This document shows, one piece after another, positions 5,493-7,180 of a stretch of DNA of 7,180 nt; within the stretch, counting starts at the first letter, position 1, and every line of letters starts with the position of its first letter. The DNA is from Coriobacteriia bacterium (GTDB lineage Bacteria; Actinomycetota; Coriobacteriia; Coriobacteriales; UBA8131). Under the pieces are notes generated by a model. It made no database searches. It saw only the letters and a program-made list of their open reading frames with translations, and was not told the origin of the DNA. The stretch is taken from NCBI GenBank assembly GCA_003509825.1, contig DOMT01000052.1, positions 2,557 to 9,736 on the forward strand, in the 5' to 3' direction. Made by a program: the position numbers and the translations under genes.

Positions 5493-6812
5493 ATGAAAGT
5501 CAAAAGAAGTGAAACACCGGAGGGAAAGATCCGTCTCAAGGTAGTGGCACCGCCCGAAAAGGTGCAGGAAGCGATTCGCTTCATCGAGATCCAGCTCGCC
5601 ATGCAAAACGGCTTGTCGCCGCAGGTCATGAACGAGCCCGGTGGGCTGACCAAGGCCGTTAAGGATAAGGTCGGCGAGGCCTACTACACCTCCTTCATCG
5701 ACTTTCAGGTCATGAACTTCTTGGCACCCTTTGCCGTAACCGAGGATAAGGCCCAGATCATCGGGCCTCCCAAGGTGGTAACGACAGGTATCAAGGTCAA
5801 TCCGGCCAAGGAATTGGAGTTTACCGTCGAGGCCCACAAGAAGCCGATTTATGAGATCGACGACTTCAGTCCGGTGAAGATCCGCATACCCAAGGTGAGC
5901 ATCGCCGAAGAGGAGATCGACCAACAGATCGCCGCGCTGGCCGACAGCCGCGCAACCTATGAAAAGGATGAAGACCGCGCCGTCAAAGAAGGCGACGACG
6001 TGCTGTTTTCCATCAAAACGTTGGACGCGAGGGGTGAGGAGGTCAAAAACCTCAACGCCGATGCCCGTAACTACACGCTCGGCATGGAGTTCATGCCTAA
6101 GGAGTTCGACGACAACCTGCTCGGCATGAAACCGGGCGACTGCAAGACCTTCGACGTCGCCTCGCCGTTTTTCAATATGGATTTTGCCGGGGATCCGGAG
6201 GCTACCGCGCCTGCGACCTTTACCTTTACCATCGGCCTCACCGAGGTGCAAAAACGGGTGGTTCCCACCGTTACCGACGAGTGGGTGGCTCAAAACATGC
6301 TGCCGCTCAAGACGGTGGCGGAGCTGCGCGAAGAGGTTCGTCGCCAGGGTTTGGCGGCGCGCAACAAAGAGCTCGAGAACATGAAAAACTACTCGGCCGC
6401 CTCGGAGTTTGCCAAGCGCATGAAGGGGCCGATCGCCGACGAACTCTATGAGCTCACCCGCGACGATATCGTGCAAAATATGCAGCAGCAGTTGCAATCC
6501 CAAGGCAAGACGCTGCAGGAATATATCGAGCAGGCAGGTGGCGAGCAGACGTTTTCGATGCAGTTGATGATGCAGACCCGTGAGGTTTTGGTGCAGGGCT
6601 TCAGTCTCGACGCATTGGCCCGTCACCTCAAGCTCAGTGTTAACGATCAGGACATAGTCGACACCTTTCGCATGATGGCGCCTGGACGTGAGTTCGAGGC
6701 CCGTAGCGAGTTCGAGGCCACGGGACGCATGTATATGATCGAGGAAGCCGCCCTGCGCAATAAGGCCAACAAGTGGCTCGTGGAAAACGCCGAAATCGAA
6801 GAAATGGAATAG
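5493..6812 (+). CDS. tig: Divergent trigger factor-like chaperone/peptidyl-prolyl isomerase
   Basis: This 439-residue protein has the trigger factor layout: an N-terminal domain (about 1-125), a central FKBP-type isomerase domain (about 155-252, with EGDDVLFSI, YTLGMEF, and EFDDNLLGMKPGD at 204-216) and a helical C-terminal chaperone region (about 262-439) ending in the family-like ALRNKANKWLVENAEI. Trigger factor binds ribosomes and shields nascent chains in the cytoplasm. The ribosome-docking signature GFRxGxxP expected near residues 40-50 is not present; that stretch reads MQNGLSPQVMNEPGG. Ribosome binding may thus be altered or lost. The ATG at 5493 has a good GAGGAG site (5482-5487), 5 bases upstream. 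The galU start follows the stop by 13 bases, indicating an operon. The usual clpP/clpX neighbours are absent, so this may be a paralogue of a standard tig elsewhere. Family call is confident; function on the ribosome is uncertain. Confidence 0.85.
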   Translation: MKVKRSETPEGKIRLKVVAPPEKVQEAIRFIEIQLAMQNGLSPQVMNEPGGLTKAVKDKVGEAYYTSFIDFQVMNFLAPFAVTEDKAQIIGPPKVVTTGIKVNPAKELEFTVEAHKKPIYEIDDFSPVKIRIPKVSIAEEEIDQQIAALADSRATYEKDEDRAVKEGDDVLFSIKTLDARGEEVKNLNADARNYTLGMEFMPKEFDDNLLGMKPGDCKTFDVASPFFNMDFAGDPEATAPATFTFTIGLTEVQKRVVPTVTDEWVAQNMLPLKTVAELREEVRRQGLAARNKELENMKNYSAASEFAKRMKGPIADELYELTRDDIVQNMQQQLQSQGKTLQEYIEQAGGEQTFSMQLMMQTREVLVQGFSLDALARHLKLSVNDQDIVDTFRMMAPGREFEARSEFEATGRMYMIEEAALRNKANKWLVENAEIEEME

Positions 6813-6825
6813 AAAGAGGATCGTC

Positions 6826-7180
6826 ATGAAAGCGATTATTCCGGCTGCAGGCCTGGGAACACGTTTCCTGCCTGCGACGAAGGCCGTGCCCAAAGAAATG
6901 CTGCCGGTGCTCACCAAGCCCACCATCCAGTATGTGGTGGAGGAAGGCCTGGAGGCCTCGGCCGATGAGGTGGTGATCGTCAACAGCGAACAAAAACCCG
7001 CTATCGAAGCGCACTTCGCCGCCGATGGGGCGCTCGTGGCGCACCTCGAAAAGGTGGGTAAGAGCGGTTTTGCCGACGGGGTGAAAAAGGCCGGGGAGCT
7101 GCCGGTATCGTTCGTTTTTCAGCATGAGGCCCTGGGGCTGGGTCATGCGGTGATGATGGCGGCGGATAAGGTGCTGGCGA
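6826..7180 (+). CDS. galU: UTP-glucose-1-phosphate uridylyltransferase, N-terminal part (partial)
   Basis: The first 118 codons of GalU are visible; the gene runs off the window end. GalU makes UDP-glucose from UTP and glucose-1-phosphate, feeding wall polysaccharide, glycolipid and UDP-galactose synthesis in the cytoplasm. The start MKAIIPAAGLGTRFLPATKA carries the nucleotide-binding loop GLGTRFLP, followed by KAVPKEMLPVL and KPTIQYVVEE, all diagnostic of bacterial GalU. A later QHEALGLGHAVMMA matches the conserved LGLGHAV region that contacts the substrate. An AGAGGA site (6815-6820) is 5 bases before the ATG, and only 13 bases separate it from the upstream stop codon, so it is cotranscribed with the trigger-factor-like gene. 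It acts directly downstream of the mutase encoded on the other strand. Confidence 0.96.
   Translation, partial: MKAIIPAAGLGTRFLPATKAVPKEMLPVLTKPTIQYVVEEGLEASADEVVIVNSEQKPAIEAHFAADGALVAHLEKVGKSGFADGVKKAGELPVSFVFQHEALGLGHAVMMAADKVLA

Noticed and set aside
5367..6983. The mutase reading frame stays open on the minus strand for about 540 more codons upstream, giving an apparent fusion protein of 1057 residues.
   Set aside because: The extra part is antisense to the well-supported trigger-factor-like gene and galU start, is rich in His, Leu and Arg as antisense frames usually are, and shows no domain. All mutase motifs lie after 5366.

Overview
This window looks like chromosomal DNA from a moderately GC-rich Gram-positive bacterium. 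My best guess is an anaerobic actinobacterium of the Coriobacteriia/Eggerthellaceae type. That guess is inference from three things: a membrane-bound [NiFe] hydrogenase with a cytochrome b subunit, a sortase-type surface protein ending in a VPQTGD variant with membrane anchor, and the GC-rich codon use. No rRNA or other firm taxonomic marker is present. No mobile element, CRISPR array, tRNA or rRNA is visible.

Layout. (1) 1-924: the end of a hydrogenase operon, with the C-terminus of the [NiFe] large subunit (1-126), the b-type cytochrome subunit (128-841) and a strong intrinsic terminator (893-924). (2) 925-1437: about 500 bases without a convincing gene. They hold a long imperfect hairpin (1138-1231) ending near a T run, a probable extended -10 promoter (1302-1310) and a perfect 26-bp palindrome in the leader (1368-1393). 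(3) 1438-3732: a secreted, cell-wall-anchored, cysteine-free protein built of repeated beta-sandwich-like domains. It ends at a bidirectional terminator (3754-3781) shared with the convergent gene. (4) 3810-5366, minus strand: an alpha-D-phosphohexomutase (phosphoglucomutase/phosphomannomutase). (5) 5367-5492: a divergent promoter region. (6) 5493-7180: a two-gene plus-strand operon of a trigger-factor-like chaperone and galU, the latter cut off by the window end.

How the genes work together. The hydrogenase large subunit and cytochrome b form one respiratory hydrogen-oxidising unit. The phosphohexomutase (glucose-6-P to glucose-1-P) and GalU (glucose-1-P + UTP to UDP-glucose) catalyse consecutive steps and are read divergently around one short promoter region. 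This suggests a UDP-sugar supply locus for cell-envelope glycans. The surface protein next door is a cell-envelope component but has no direct mechanistic link to it. The trigger-factor-like protein is the most unusual gene: it keeps the overall trigger factor layout but lacks the canonical GFRxGxxP ribosome-docking signature.

I found no clear new multi-gene system. The points worth a second look are the divergent trigger factor, the palindromic leader and the structured intergenic region, the repeat architecture of the surface protein, the start-codon choice of the mutase, and a shared extended -10 form at three promoters.
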